From NCBI GenBank assembly GCA_049334165.1, contig JBEGHD010000004.1: 64,000 nucleotides of DNA. One strand, written 5' to 3'. The translations under genes were made by a program, and so were the position numbers. Of the stretch, positions 53,836-60,927 are shown piece by piece (the stretch's first letter is position 1; each line of letters opens with the position of its first letter). The notes below the pieces were generated by a model that worked only from the letters and a program-made list of their open reading frames with translations, ran no database searches and had not been told where the DNA came from. The DNA comes from JBEGHD01 sp049334165. Lineage in GTDB: Bacteria; Bacteroidota; Bacteroidia; Flavobacteriales_D; Sanyastnellaceae.

Positions 53836-54651
53836 CTAGGCAGTCTCTTTGAAGTCGCTTTCTCTCAAAATCTCACCGAATTTCACACCGATTTCTTTTT
53901 TGATTTTCTCGTTGCTCACGATCTTAAAATCGCCTTTTTCGTTGTCCTCGAAAACTGGAAGTTCGAGGTTGAGCTTTTGAGCAACGGTTGTGTAAAACTC
54001 CTTTCTTGTAGGGTGAGCGTCAGCACAAACATTGAACACATCACCAAAGTAATCCTGATTGATGACTGCTTCAATCGCGTTTATCACATCGCTTCTGTGA
54101 ACCAGATTCATTGGAGCTCCGCCATTCTTCACGGATTTTCCAGCTCTGCTTTTTCCGGGCAACCGATCTCCACCGACAAGTCCAGCCAGTCGCAAAACTG
54201 TCGTGTCAAAACCATCGCTGTCTGTAAACACATCCTCGAGATCAAGCATGACAGTTCCCGAATGAGGGCTTTCGATGTACTTCGCGTCTTTTTCAGTGAC
54301 GGTAGAGTTGTGTGAAGGGTAAACGGAGGTGGCACTGGTGTAAATCACTCGCTGGCATTTCGAATGACTGATGGCATCGCGAATTTGTCGCAGTGGAAGT
54401 TCTGGGTTTTGTGGAGAAATACTCGGTGGAATATCGACCACAACCACATCTGTCTGGAGCAAGTCGCCCCAGTTACCATCAAATTTGTGCCCCAGACTTA
54501 GCACACTGCCTTTTATTCCGTGAGACCCTAAAGTTTCTAGCTTCTCCTTGTTCGTTGTAGTTCCTTTCACCTTGAAATTCTTTTTCACAAGTGCTTTTCC
54601 CAGCTCCAATCCGAGCCAGCCACAACCGATTATCGTAATTGTTTTATTCAT
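53836..54651 (-). CDS. NAD(P)-dependent SDR/epimerase-like protein (YeeZ-like)
   Basis: 271 residues. An N-terminal Rossmann motif GCGWLGLELG (9-18), VVVDIPPS after the third strand, YTSATSVYP (the catalytic Ser/Tyr region of extended SDRs, though the YxxxK Lys is not obvious) and LRLAGLVGGDRLPG. This layout matches YeeZ-type NAD(P)-binding proteins. Substrate unknown. It overlaps the SRPBCC gene stop by eight bases and is last in the NUDIX-SRPBCC-SDR operon. SDR plus SRPBCC pairing also occurs as fusions in the YfcH (TIGR01777) group. Confidence 0.75.
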   Translation of the reverse strand: MNKTITIIGCGWLGLELGKALVKKNFKVKGTTTNKEKLETLGSHGIKGSVLSLGHKFDGNWGDLLQTDVVVVDIPPSISPQNPELPLRQIRDAISHSKCQRVIYTSATSVYPSHNSTVTEKDAKYIESPHSGTVMLDLEDVFTDSDGFDTTVLRLAGLVGGDRLPGKSRAGKSVKNGGAPMNLVHRSDVINAIEAVINQDYFGDVFNVCADAHPTRKEFYTTVAQKLNLELPVFEDNEKGDFKIVSNEKIKKEIGVKFGEILRESDFKETA

Positions 54652-55093
54652 TCTTAAGCTTTTTAAAGTAGGATCGATACTTGAATTTCCGTGGTGCGAA
54701 CCCTGAGTAGAGTCCCAGGTAAACAGGGATTTTCAAAATCCAGTTTTTCACTGTGAAATTCATGTCGTCTACAATTTTTGTTTGTCTCTCGTTCACTTTT
54801 TCCACGATATGTTTGTGATGCCAGGAGGCCAATCCTAAAGGTAGCTTAACACCTAGATCTTCAAACTGATATCGATCTTTAGTTTCGTCTCTGCTTGTGA
54901 TTTCAGAGATCCATTTTCCGGGGAAAGGTAAGTGAAACTTCATGATGATTTGATCACCAATGTTGTCTCCTTCGTAGGCTTCGCTCGATGCAATAAATGG
55001 AGGAGGGGCGAGGTAGTTAAAAAGGTCTTCTCCAAAGTTGTCCTTCACTTTTTCAAAAGGGCAATCTACCAGTGTTTCTAATCTAATCTTCAT
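54644..55093 (-). CDS. SRPBCC-fold ligand-binding protein
   Basis: 149 residues from MKIRLETLVDCPFEKVKDNF, a typical SRPBCC opening; a longer frame upstream lies inside the NUDIX gene. The rest alternates strands and polar turns (IGDQIIMKFHLPFPGKWISE, WHHKHIVEKVNERQTKIVDD) and ends in a basic stretch (PRKFKYRSYFKKLKNE). SRPBCC proteins bind hydrophobic ligands. It begins eleven bases inside the end of the NUDIX gene and ends eight bases inside the SDR gene. Confidence 0.7.
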   Translation of the reverse strand: MKIRLETLVDCPFEKVKDNFGEDLFNYLAPPPFIASSEAYEGDNIGDQIIMKFHLPFPGKWISEITSRDETKDRYQFEDLGVKLPLGLASWHHKHIVEKVNERQTKIVDDMNFTVKNWILKIPVYLGLYSGFAPRKFKYRSYFKKLKNE

Positions 55094-55637
55094 GGCCTTC
55101 GATCCACCCTCCGATGTGGACTCCTTTGTAATCGGGATCGTCAAAAAACTTCTTTAAAGCGTAGGCAGTTGAGCTGAAAGCAATTTCATCCCAGGGAATT
55201 TCCGCCCGGGTCATGAGCTCTACCTCAGAACTTTCAGGGCCGCAGCCAAATTTTCCGTCTTTTACTTCAGCCAAAAAATGCATGTAGACCTGACTGACGT
55301 GTACCAGGTTATAAATGGTATGCAGTTGTTTGATTTCCACTTCTGCCTCGGTTTCTTCGAGAACTTCACGTGCTGCTCCTTCCTCCACAGATTCGCCCAG
55401 CTCGAGGAATCCGGCAGGAAGATTCCAAAGGCCTTTTCGAGGTTCAATGGCTCGTTTCGCCATTAGTACTTTATCTTTCCAGGTGGCCAGGCATCCGACC
55501 ACGATTTTTGGGTTCTCGTAGTGAATCGTGGAGCAGTTTTGACAAACCGCTCTTTTTCGATTGTCGTCCTCAGGTACCTCTGGGATCACTTCGGAGCTTC
55601 CACAAACAGAACAGTATTTCGGTAAAGAGATATTCAT
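55083..55637 (-). CDS. NUDIX hydrolase with N-terminal zinc ribbon
   Basis: 184 residues from MNISLPKYCSVCG. A zinc ribbon has C9, C12, C32 and C35, and then the NUDIX box G76FLELGESVEEGAAREVLEE with the expected REVxEE core. Zinc-ribbon NUDIX proteins include NudC-type NADH pyrophosphatases, but this one is shorter and closer to the ADP-ribose/NAD-like clade common in Bacteroidota. It is first in the NUDIX-SRPBCC-SDR operon. Substrate would be a nucleoside diphosphate linked to another group. Confidence 0.85.
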   Translation of the reverse strand: MNISLPKYCSVCGSSEVIPEVPEDDNRKRAVCQNCSTIHYENPKIVVGCLATWKDKVLMAKRAIEPRKGLWNLPAGFLELGESVEEGAAREVLEETEAEVEIKQLHTIYNLVHVSQVYMHFLAEVKDGKFGCGPESSEVELMTRAEIPWDEIAFSSTAYALKKFFDDPDYKGVHIGGWIEGHED

Positions 55638-55835
55638 ATCGATCGAAAGGTACAACACCAAAATTCCTATGCATGTTTTTGAAGAAAAGTTGTGCAGAAC
55701 ATCATGCTCAAAACAGGGCTTAAATATTTGTTAATTTTAATTTCGCAGTACAACTTATACTTTACTTTCACGGTCATCTGGCAAGCTATTTGGGCAACCC
55801 GGGTGATTTTCAGTGAATGAATAAAAAATGATAAT

Positions 55836-57326
55836 ATGACAATGAGATTGCAAAAATTGGTTTTCGGCTTCTTGATGGTTTGTGCAGCAAACTCAGTTTT
55901 TGCTCAGAGCAGCGATTACCAATTGAAGTTTCAGGTTGATGGAGTGTCGAAAGACACAATTTACCTCGCCAATTACCTTGGAAACAAACTCTATTACAAC
56001 GATACAACCTATGCTGATGCAGAAGGTAACTTCTCTTTTGAAGGTAAGTCTTATGAAGATGGCGGGAAGTATGCCGTAGTGCTGCCAGGACCAAAATATT
56101 TTGACATCCTGGTGACCGGTAAACCACTGGAAATGCACACATCAACCACCGACATGATTGGAGATATGGAGGTAGTGCAGTCTGTAAACAACCGCATCTT
56201 TTACGAGTACATCAATTTCATCAGAGAAAAGCAACAAGAGCGCGGTCCGCTGGAGACAGTACTCAATGATTCAACGCTTACAAAATCGCAGAAAAGAAAA
56301 GCTGAAAAGGCATTTGCTGACTTAAATAATGAAGTGATTTCTTACCAAAAAGAGTTGATCGATAATCACGGTGACAAGCTCGTTGGCAAGATGCTCAACA
56401 TGACTCAGGATATCCGCGTGCCTGATGATGTTCCCGAAGGAGTAGAAGATAAAAAGCAATGGCAGTACGATTACTACAAGAATCATTATTGGGACAATAC
56501 TGATCTGGACGATCCGAGATTGGTTCGCGATCAGCAGTTCCATACGCTGCTCGATAAATACTTTAATAAAGTGCTTCCACAAAATCCGGATACAATTTGC
56601 CAAAGAGGTCCGGCATTGGTTGAGCGGGTACGAGGAAATGATGAGATGTTTAAATATGTAGTGCACTTCATAACTTTTAATGCCGGATCTTCAAAAATCA
56701 TGTGCATGGACAAAGCTTTTGTGTGCATGGTGAATCAGTACTACAAGACAGGCGAGGCAACGTGGATGAAAGAAGACAAGCTTGCCGAAATCATTGAGTC
56801 TGCTGAAAGCAAAGAGAATACGCTTTGTGGTGAGGTGGTTCCAAACATTATTCTTCCAGATACTACCGGACAAAACTGGGTTTCGCTCTACGATCTCGAT
56901 GCAGACTACACAGCCATTGTAATTTGGGAGTCGAGCTGTGGACACTGTAAAAAGGAAATGCCGAAACTGGCCGAGTTCTATGAGAAGTGGAAGGATAAGG
57001 GAGTAGAGGTTTATGCCATAGGTAACGATTTTGAGAACGAAGACTGGATGAAATTTATCCGGAAGAAGGGGCTCACAGAGTGGGTTAACGTAAGTGATAA
57101 TCCAGAGATTAATGAGCGCGACAGCGCAATGGTTTTGATTCGTTCGGGGATAACGAACATAAAGAGTCTCAACTTCCGTTCAACTTTTGATGTGCAAAGC
57201 ACTCCAAAGATTTACCTGATCGACAAAGACAAAAAGATTATTGCAAAACAACTCAGCACAGAGCAGCTCGATGAGATGATGACCAACATGATTGGTGACG
57301 GTCAGGCCAGAAAAGAAGAAGAGTAG
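55836..57326 (+). CDS. TlpA-like thioredoxin with N-terminal DUF4369-type domain
   Basis: 496 residues with a signal peptide ending SVFAQ. The first mature domain (YQLKFQVDGVSKDTIYLANY, then FSFEGKSYEDGGKYAVVLPG) is DUF4369-like. A helical DUF5106-like region (about 120-320) follows. The thioredoxin domain has the redox pair C368 and C371 (WESSCGHCKKEMPKL) and cis-Pro region STPKIYLIDKD. It would act as a periplasmic reductase. Its terminator also serves the convergent LPP20-like gene. Confidence 0.85.
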   Translation: MTMRLQKLVFGFLMVCAANSVFAQSSDYQLKFQVDGVSKDTIYLANYLGNKLYYNDTTYADAEGNFSFEGKSYEDGGKYAVVLPGPKYFDILVTGKPLEMHTSTTDMIGDMEVVQSVNNRIFYEYINFIREKQQERGPLETVLNDSTLTKSQKRKAEKAFADLNNEVISYQKELIDNHGDKLVGKMLNMTQDIRVPDDVPEGVEDKKQWQYDYYKNHYWDNTDLDDPRLVRDQQFHTLLDKYFNKVLPQNPDTICQRGPALVERVRGNDEMFKYVVHFITFNAGSSKIMCMDKAFVCMVNQYYKTGEATWMKEDKLAEIIESAESKENTLCGEVVPNIILPDTTGQNWVSLYDLDADYTAIVIWESSCGHCKKEMPKLAEFYEKWKDKGVEVYAIGNDFENEDWMKFIRKKGLTEWVNVSDNPEINERDSAMVLIRSGITNIKSLNFRSTFDVQSTPKIYLIDKDKKIIAKQLSTEQLDEMMTNMIGDGQARKEEE

Positions 57327-57349
57327 AATAAAATACTTTTGAATAAATA

Positions 57350-57380
57350 AGCCGGATCTCGATTGAGGTCCGGCTTTTTA
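57350..57380. terminator. Terminator after the TlpA-like gene
   Basis: An eleven-pair stem (agccggatctc / gaggtccggct, one T-G pair) with loop gatt, followed by five T on the plus strand. A-rich sequence on the other side lets it work for the convergent gene as well. Confidence 0.85.
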
Positions 57381-57401
57381 GTTTTAAAGAGTCGCAGAGG
57401 A

Positions 57402-57959
57402 TTAGTCTTCCAGTTTTTCCAATTCTCTGTCGATGATTTCTTCGATGGTTTTTCGTTCAGCTTCACTGATGCGTTTGTCAGTCCTGGCTTGCTTTTTCAA
57501 GAAACGAAACATTGCATTTTTCTTGATTTCGTAAGCGATGTAAACGGTGTATTTATCTTTCTCGGCATCGTAATACTTTTCTTCACCAATTTTTCTGAGG
57601 TCCGAAATAGAAGTGTTTGTCACCTCGCGGGTGAGGCTCTGAAACTTGTCGTTGATTTCGGAGGCATTATCTACTTCGGTTTCCATAAGGTATTGATCGG
57701 CCACAGCTTTTACATTTGTGTTAACCTGTTTTGCCAGTTCGGCTTTAGCCTGCAAGTCGGCCTTGTTTTTGGCCACGTTTTCATCTCGGCTGTCACCTTT
57801 TCCCACAGCTCTGAAGAAGCGATTGTTTGATTCGTATTTACTTCCCGAAAATGGTTCTTTTACTTTCTGCCCAAATTGGCTGTTGTTCGAGCATGCAGCA
57901 AAAACAGTAGCCAGGGCGAATAATACCAAAAGGGGAATGGTTGAGGTGAATTTTTTCAT
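57402..57959 (-). CDS. LPP20-like lipoprotein
   Basis: 185 residues from MKKFTSTIPLLVLF, with lipobox FAAC (C23). The mature protein (FFRAVGKGDSRDENVAKNKA, then KAELAKQVNTNVKAVADQYL and YTVYIAYEIKKN) follows the LPP20 fold found in Helicobacter and Bacteroidota lipoproteins, possibly related to FlgT-type domains. A TACCTTTG element 46 bases upstream supports this start over a longer one. Function in Bacteroidota is unknown. Confidence 0.72.
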   Translation of the reverse strand: MKKFTSTIPLLVLFALATVFAACSNNSQFGQKVKEPFSGSKYESNNRFFRAVGKGDSRDENVAKNKADLQAKAELAKQVNTNVKAVADQYLMETEVDNASEINDKFQSLTREVTNTSISDLRKIGEEKYYDAEKDKYTVYIAYEIKKNAMFRFLKKQARTDKRISEAERKTIEEIIDRELEKLED

Positions 57960-58004
57960 GGTGCTCAATTTTTCGTTTGGGTGAAGATGCAATAAAATTT
58001 GTGC

Positions 58005-58012
58005 CAAAGGTA
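58005..58012 (-). promoter_or_regulatory. Candidate -7 element for the LPP20-like gene
   Basis: Minus-strand TACCTTTG, identical to the ffh element, predicts a leader of about 40 bases. Confidence 0.45.
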
Positions 58013-58163
58013 ACAGAGCCGCAGAAAATCCTAACACTTAGATCTTTGAAACTGTGCCAAGAGAGAGGGTGTTTAAAACTATCTTCGAAACTAATTAACC
58101 TACTGCTACAAGGGCCGTATAGAAATCAGATCTTTGAAGAATCATCTGAAACCGCAACGTGTA

Positions 58164-58574
58164 ATGCAAAAATATTTCATCTCCTCGCGCAGACTCTCAC
58201 TTGACTTTCCCCTTCTAATTGTGAGGCTGGCACTTGGTGCCATGATGGCTTTTGGTCACGGAATGCCGAAACTCAATTCATTCGCGCAACGAAAGGATTC
58301 TTTTCCAGAAATATTTGGGATGGATAGTTCGGTAACCTTGATTCTCGCGATCTTTGCAGAAGTCTTTTGCTCATTCCTACTCGCTGTTGGATTACTGACA
58401 AGAACTGCTCTCATCTTTCTAATAGCAACGATGCTCGTAGCCGTGCTACTTGTCCATGGAGATGACCCGTTTTCAAAACAAGAAGTCGGACTTCTGTATC
58501 TCGTTCCTTACTTCTTTCTTTACCTGGTCGGACCGGGAAAATACTCCATCGACAACTTAATTTTGAAAAAGTAG
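58164..58574 (+). CDS. DoxX-family membrane protein
   Basis: 136 residues from MQKYFISSRRLSL; an in-frame ATG 30 bases upstream is possible. Four transmembrane helices with LIVRLALGAMMAFGHGMPKL, the family opening, and FAEVFCSFLLAVGLLTR. DoxX-type proteins are small integral membrane proteins linked to oxidation of thiosulfate or to redox membrane complexes, but most have no known role. It is a single gene between the LPP20-like and the nuclease-like genes. Confidence 0.82.
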   Translation: MQKYFISSRRLSLDFPLLIVRLALGAMMAFGHGMPKLNSFAQRKDSFPEIFGMDSSVTLILAIFAEVFCSFLLAVGLLTRTALIFLIATMLVAVLLVHGDDPFSKQEVGLLYLVPYFFLYLVGPGKYSIDNLILKK

Positions 58575-58729
58575 GCGGAATGCGTTTACATTGTTTTTAC
58601 TCACGCTTAATCAAGGAGTTAAACGCAGTGCGACAACCTTTCTGAACGGCCTTCAGACAATTTTCGTATGAACCATTTCGTTTAAATAACAGTTTAATTA
58701 ATATATTTACTTCATTAATTTTTGACGAA

Positions 58730-58737
58730 TAAATTTG
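58730..58737 (+). promoter_or_regulatory. Candidate -7 element two bases before the small nuclease-like gene
   Basis: TAAATTTG matches TAnnTTTG but is only two bases before the ATG at 58740, closer than expected even for a leaderless gene. It may be fortuitous, or the real start may be a later codon. Confidence 0.25.
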
Positions 58738-58739
58738 AT

Positions 58740-59120
58740 ATGCTCAAGGAAACCAGGACAGATGAGAAGTATGATGAAGCTCTTAGCAAAGCTTTGGATA
58801 TTGTGAAGGCTAAGGGATTTGATGACATAAAAGCCGATTGCGAAGGCTATGAAACTCCTGCTGCTTTTCAGCAACAAGAATCAGAGACTTCATACACTCC
58901 AGACATCACTGCCACAAAAAACGATCGTAAATTTTATTTTGAGATTGCTAAAAAAACAGATGAGGAAGATAAGCTCATCAGCAAATGGAAGCTTCTCAGC
59001 ATGATGAGCAAAATCAAAAATGGTTCATTTCACATTTTGGTCCCTTACGGACAAATGAAATTTACCAGAGAGCTGATCACAGCTCACAACATCGATGCGA
59101 ATCTTATTAAAATGAGTTAG
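58740..59120 (+). CDS. Small protein with a possible PD-(D/E)xK nuclease-like core
   Basis: 126 residues from MLKETRTDEKYDEA; a TTG 18 bases upstream is possible. An N-terminal helix precedes SYTPDITATKNDRKFYFEIAKKT, where a PD and a following ExxK about 13 residues later resemble the PD-(D/E)xK catalytic pattern. Then KLISKWKLLSMMSK and FHILVPYGQMKFTREL, as in nuclease-fold proteins with a helix and strand after the core. Catalysis is not certain because E-I-A-K has one extra residue. It is closed by a terminator. Confidence 0.5.
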   Translation: MLKETRTDEKYDEALSKALDIVKAKGFDDIKADCEGYETPAAFQQQESETSYTPDITATKNDRKFYFEIAKKTDEEDKLISKWKLLSMMSKIKNGSFHILVPYGQMKFTRELITAHNIDANLIKMS

Positions 59121-59144
59121 GCGCTCATTTAATCAATAATTTCT

Positions 59145-59170
59145 AAAGGGCTCTTGCAGCCCTTTTTTTG
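59145..59170 (+). terminator. Terminator after the small nuclease-like gene
   Basis: An eight-pair stem (aaagggct / agcccttt) with a five-base loop, followed by a run of T. It ends five bases before the DCC gene start. Confidence 0.82.
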
Positions 59171-59174
59171 TTCT

Positions 59175-59654
59175 ATGTATCAAGAACCCAATCACACAGA
59201 TCACCCACCTAAGGAGAAACCAGTAATGGTCTGGGATGGGCAATGCGGCTTTTGTGCTTACTGGATTGCGAACTGGAAGAAAAATCTTGGTGATAAGGCA
59301 GAGTTTAAAACCTTTCAGAAGTCGGCTGATGAATTCCCTGATATTCCCAGGCGCGCATTTATGTTAGCTTCACGCTGGATAGAACCGGATGGCAGCGTAC
59401 ACGGAGGCCCTAAGTCTGCCTTTAGAAGCTTGAAACACGCAGGCAAGCATCCGTGGTTAGATAAGTGGTACGAACAAAAGTCCTGGTTTAAAAAGCTGAT
59501 GGATCGCTCCTACAGAATGGTCACCAAGAATCGACCTTTCTTTTTGAAACTAAGCAAGTTTGCTTTTGGCAGCGATCCAGAGCACCTTCAACCTTTTTGG
59601 CTGTTGTACATTTCTTTTGCTCTTGCTGTGATTGCTATAATCAGCTTGATCTAG
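59175..59654 (+). CDS. DCC1-family thiol-disulfide oxidoreductase-like protein
   Basis: 159 residues from MYQEPNHTDHPPK; a TTG 21 bases upstream falls inside the terminator. The DCC motif is at C24-x-x-C27 (VWDGQCGFC) and is followed by ANWKKNL and a helix-strand pattern. A hydrophobic C-terminal segment (LLYISFALAVIAIISLI) would anchor it in the membrane, which is uncommon for this family. It is convergent with the bestrophin gene, with a four-base overlap of stops. Confidence 0.82.
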   Translation: MYQEPNHTDHPPKEKPVMVWDGQCGFCAYWIANWKKNLGDKAEFKTFQKSADEFPDIPRRAFMLASRWIEPDGSVHGGPKSAFRSLKHAGKHPWLDKWYEQKSWFKKLMDRSYRMVTKNRPFFLKLSKFAFGSDPEHLQPFWLLYISFALAVIAIISLI

Positions 59655-60538
59655 CCTACAATTTCATCATCCGGTCTTAAGATCTCACTTACATTCTTGG
59701 AGATAGTTACAGCCAAATCATCAGTTGGAAGATCATTAGAGTCGAGTCCAAATGGATTTTCAATTTCTTCTGCAATCAGCTCCAGGCTGGCGAAGGTGTA
59801 GAAAATGAAAACGGTTATCAGGATAGTCCAATAGCCAAAGTCCGTTACGAATCCAAATGGAAGTGTGATGATGTAGACGAAGATGAATTTTTTGATGAAG
59901 ATGTTATACGTATATGGAATGGGCGTTTTCAATATTCGCTCACAAGCGCCCAAAATATCGGTGAACTTACCGAGGTCATTCAGTAGTGCGAGGTGTTCCG
60001 CTTCACTTATTTCGTTTTTCTTTTGAATTCTTCTCACGCGCTTTTGCATTTCGTTTGCCAGATAATTGGGCACGTGAGTCCCCTGTCTGGGAGCGCTCAT
60101 AAAACTGGGCAGATGGGAGGTGAGCGTAGAGTGACTTTCGAACCTCAGGTGATCTTTTAAAACGGAAGGGTAGGCGCCCACCATTTGACCGAGCTCTGTT
60201 TTTTCTTTTGCGTTTTCGTCTGAAATGAATCGATCAATCTTAAAAGCGATATTTCGGCTTACGTTTACTAAAGCACCCCATTGCTTGCGACCTTCCCACC
60301 AGCGATCGTAAGCAGTGTTGGTTCTAAAAACCAAAAGCAGAGAGATGACGAACCCCAGGAGGGAGTGTACAATGGTGGTTGACCGGAACTCAATTTTGAG
60401 AACTTCGAGTTCGACATAAATAACTGCGAGGGTGTAAGCGCCAATGGCGACCATTACCCAAAAGAGTGTGCGGAAAGTGTCGGCCTTGTGAAACTGAAAA
60501 ATCAGTCCAAACCAGGAGCGTGGATCGTAAACTACCAT
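59651..60538 (-). CDS. Bestrophin-family ion channel (UPF0187)
   Basis: 295 residues from MVVYDPRSWFGL; a TTG nine bases upstream lies inside the promoter element. Four hydrophobic helices are present (near 22-45, 50-75, 205-250). The conserved region is FRTNTAYDRWWEGRKQWGAL, the family signature, and a terminal acidic part EIENPFGLDSNDLPTDDLAV resembles bestrophin calcium-clasp residues. Bacterial members form pentameric channels, some sodium-selective. Single gene. Confidence 0.88.
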   Translation of the reverse strand: MVVYDPRSWFGLIFQFHKADTFRTLFWVMVAIGAYTLAVIYVELEVLKIEFRSTTIVHSLLGFVISLLLVFRTNTAYDRWWEGRKQWGALVNVSRNIAFKIDRFISDENAKEKTELGQMVGAYPSVLKDHLRFESHSTLTSHLPSFMSAPRQGTHVPNYLANEMQKRVRRIQKKNEISEAEHLALLNDLGKFTDILGACERILKTPIPYTYNIFIKKFIFVYIITLPFGFVTDFGYWTILITVFIFYTFASLELIAEEIENPFGLDSNDLPTDDLAVTISKNVSEILRPDDEIVG

Positions 60539-60544
60539 AGCCAG

Positions 60545-60552
60545 CAAATATA
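60545..60552 (-). promoter_or_regulatory. Candidate -7 element for the bestrophin gene
   Basis: Minus-strand TATATTTG, an exact match, ends six bases before the ATG at 60538, again predicting a leaderless message. Confidence 0.5.
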
Positions 60553-60927
60553 AAGAAGGAGAGTTAATGAGAATCCCTGTTGGGGAGCGTCAGAATTTTC
60601 ATAAAAACCAAAAGATCGATTTTCTCACTTCAAAATTTGAGGAGTAGAAAGGAGTAGCCGAAATAGTTACTCTTTTAATAAACATTGGAACCGAAAAATC
60701 CAACTGATTCAAGACAGAAAATAATCAACACCTACGTTGATAAAAATATGGCCCATTTTGAAACCATTCGTCTAAATTCTGAACCTCAGATGGGAGTTAA
60801 CCTGTAGACGATATTAACAGAAATTTGTGGAATGTTTTACGTCTTCCAGCCATTTTTCGATGGTGTTTAGTCGGAACTTATGTGATAGATTTAACCCTCC
60901 CAAAACGCACTTAAAAATCGGAATATT
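60553..60927. other. Upstream region of nrdJ
   Basis: About 375 bases without a credible gene. I looked for a cobalamin riboswitch (B12-box GCCACTG) and for NrdR-type boxes and found neither. A weak dyad GTTAA-N13-TTAAC is at 60796-60818. GAAATTTG near 60820 is a near -7 match that would give a leader of about 95 bases. Confidence 0.5.

Noticed and set aside
60553..60927. Possible cobalamin riboswitch before nrdJ
   Set aside because: No B12-box and no compatible set of conserved helices seen by eye; left as a negative result that a covariance model can test.
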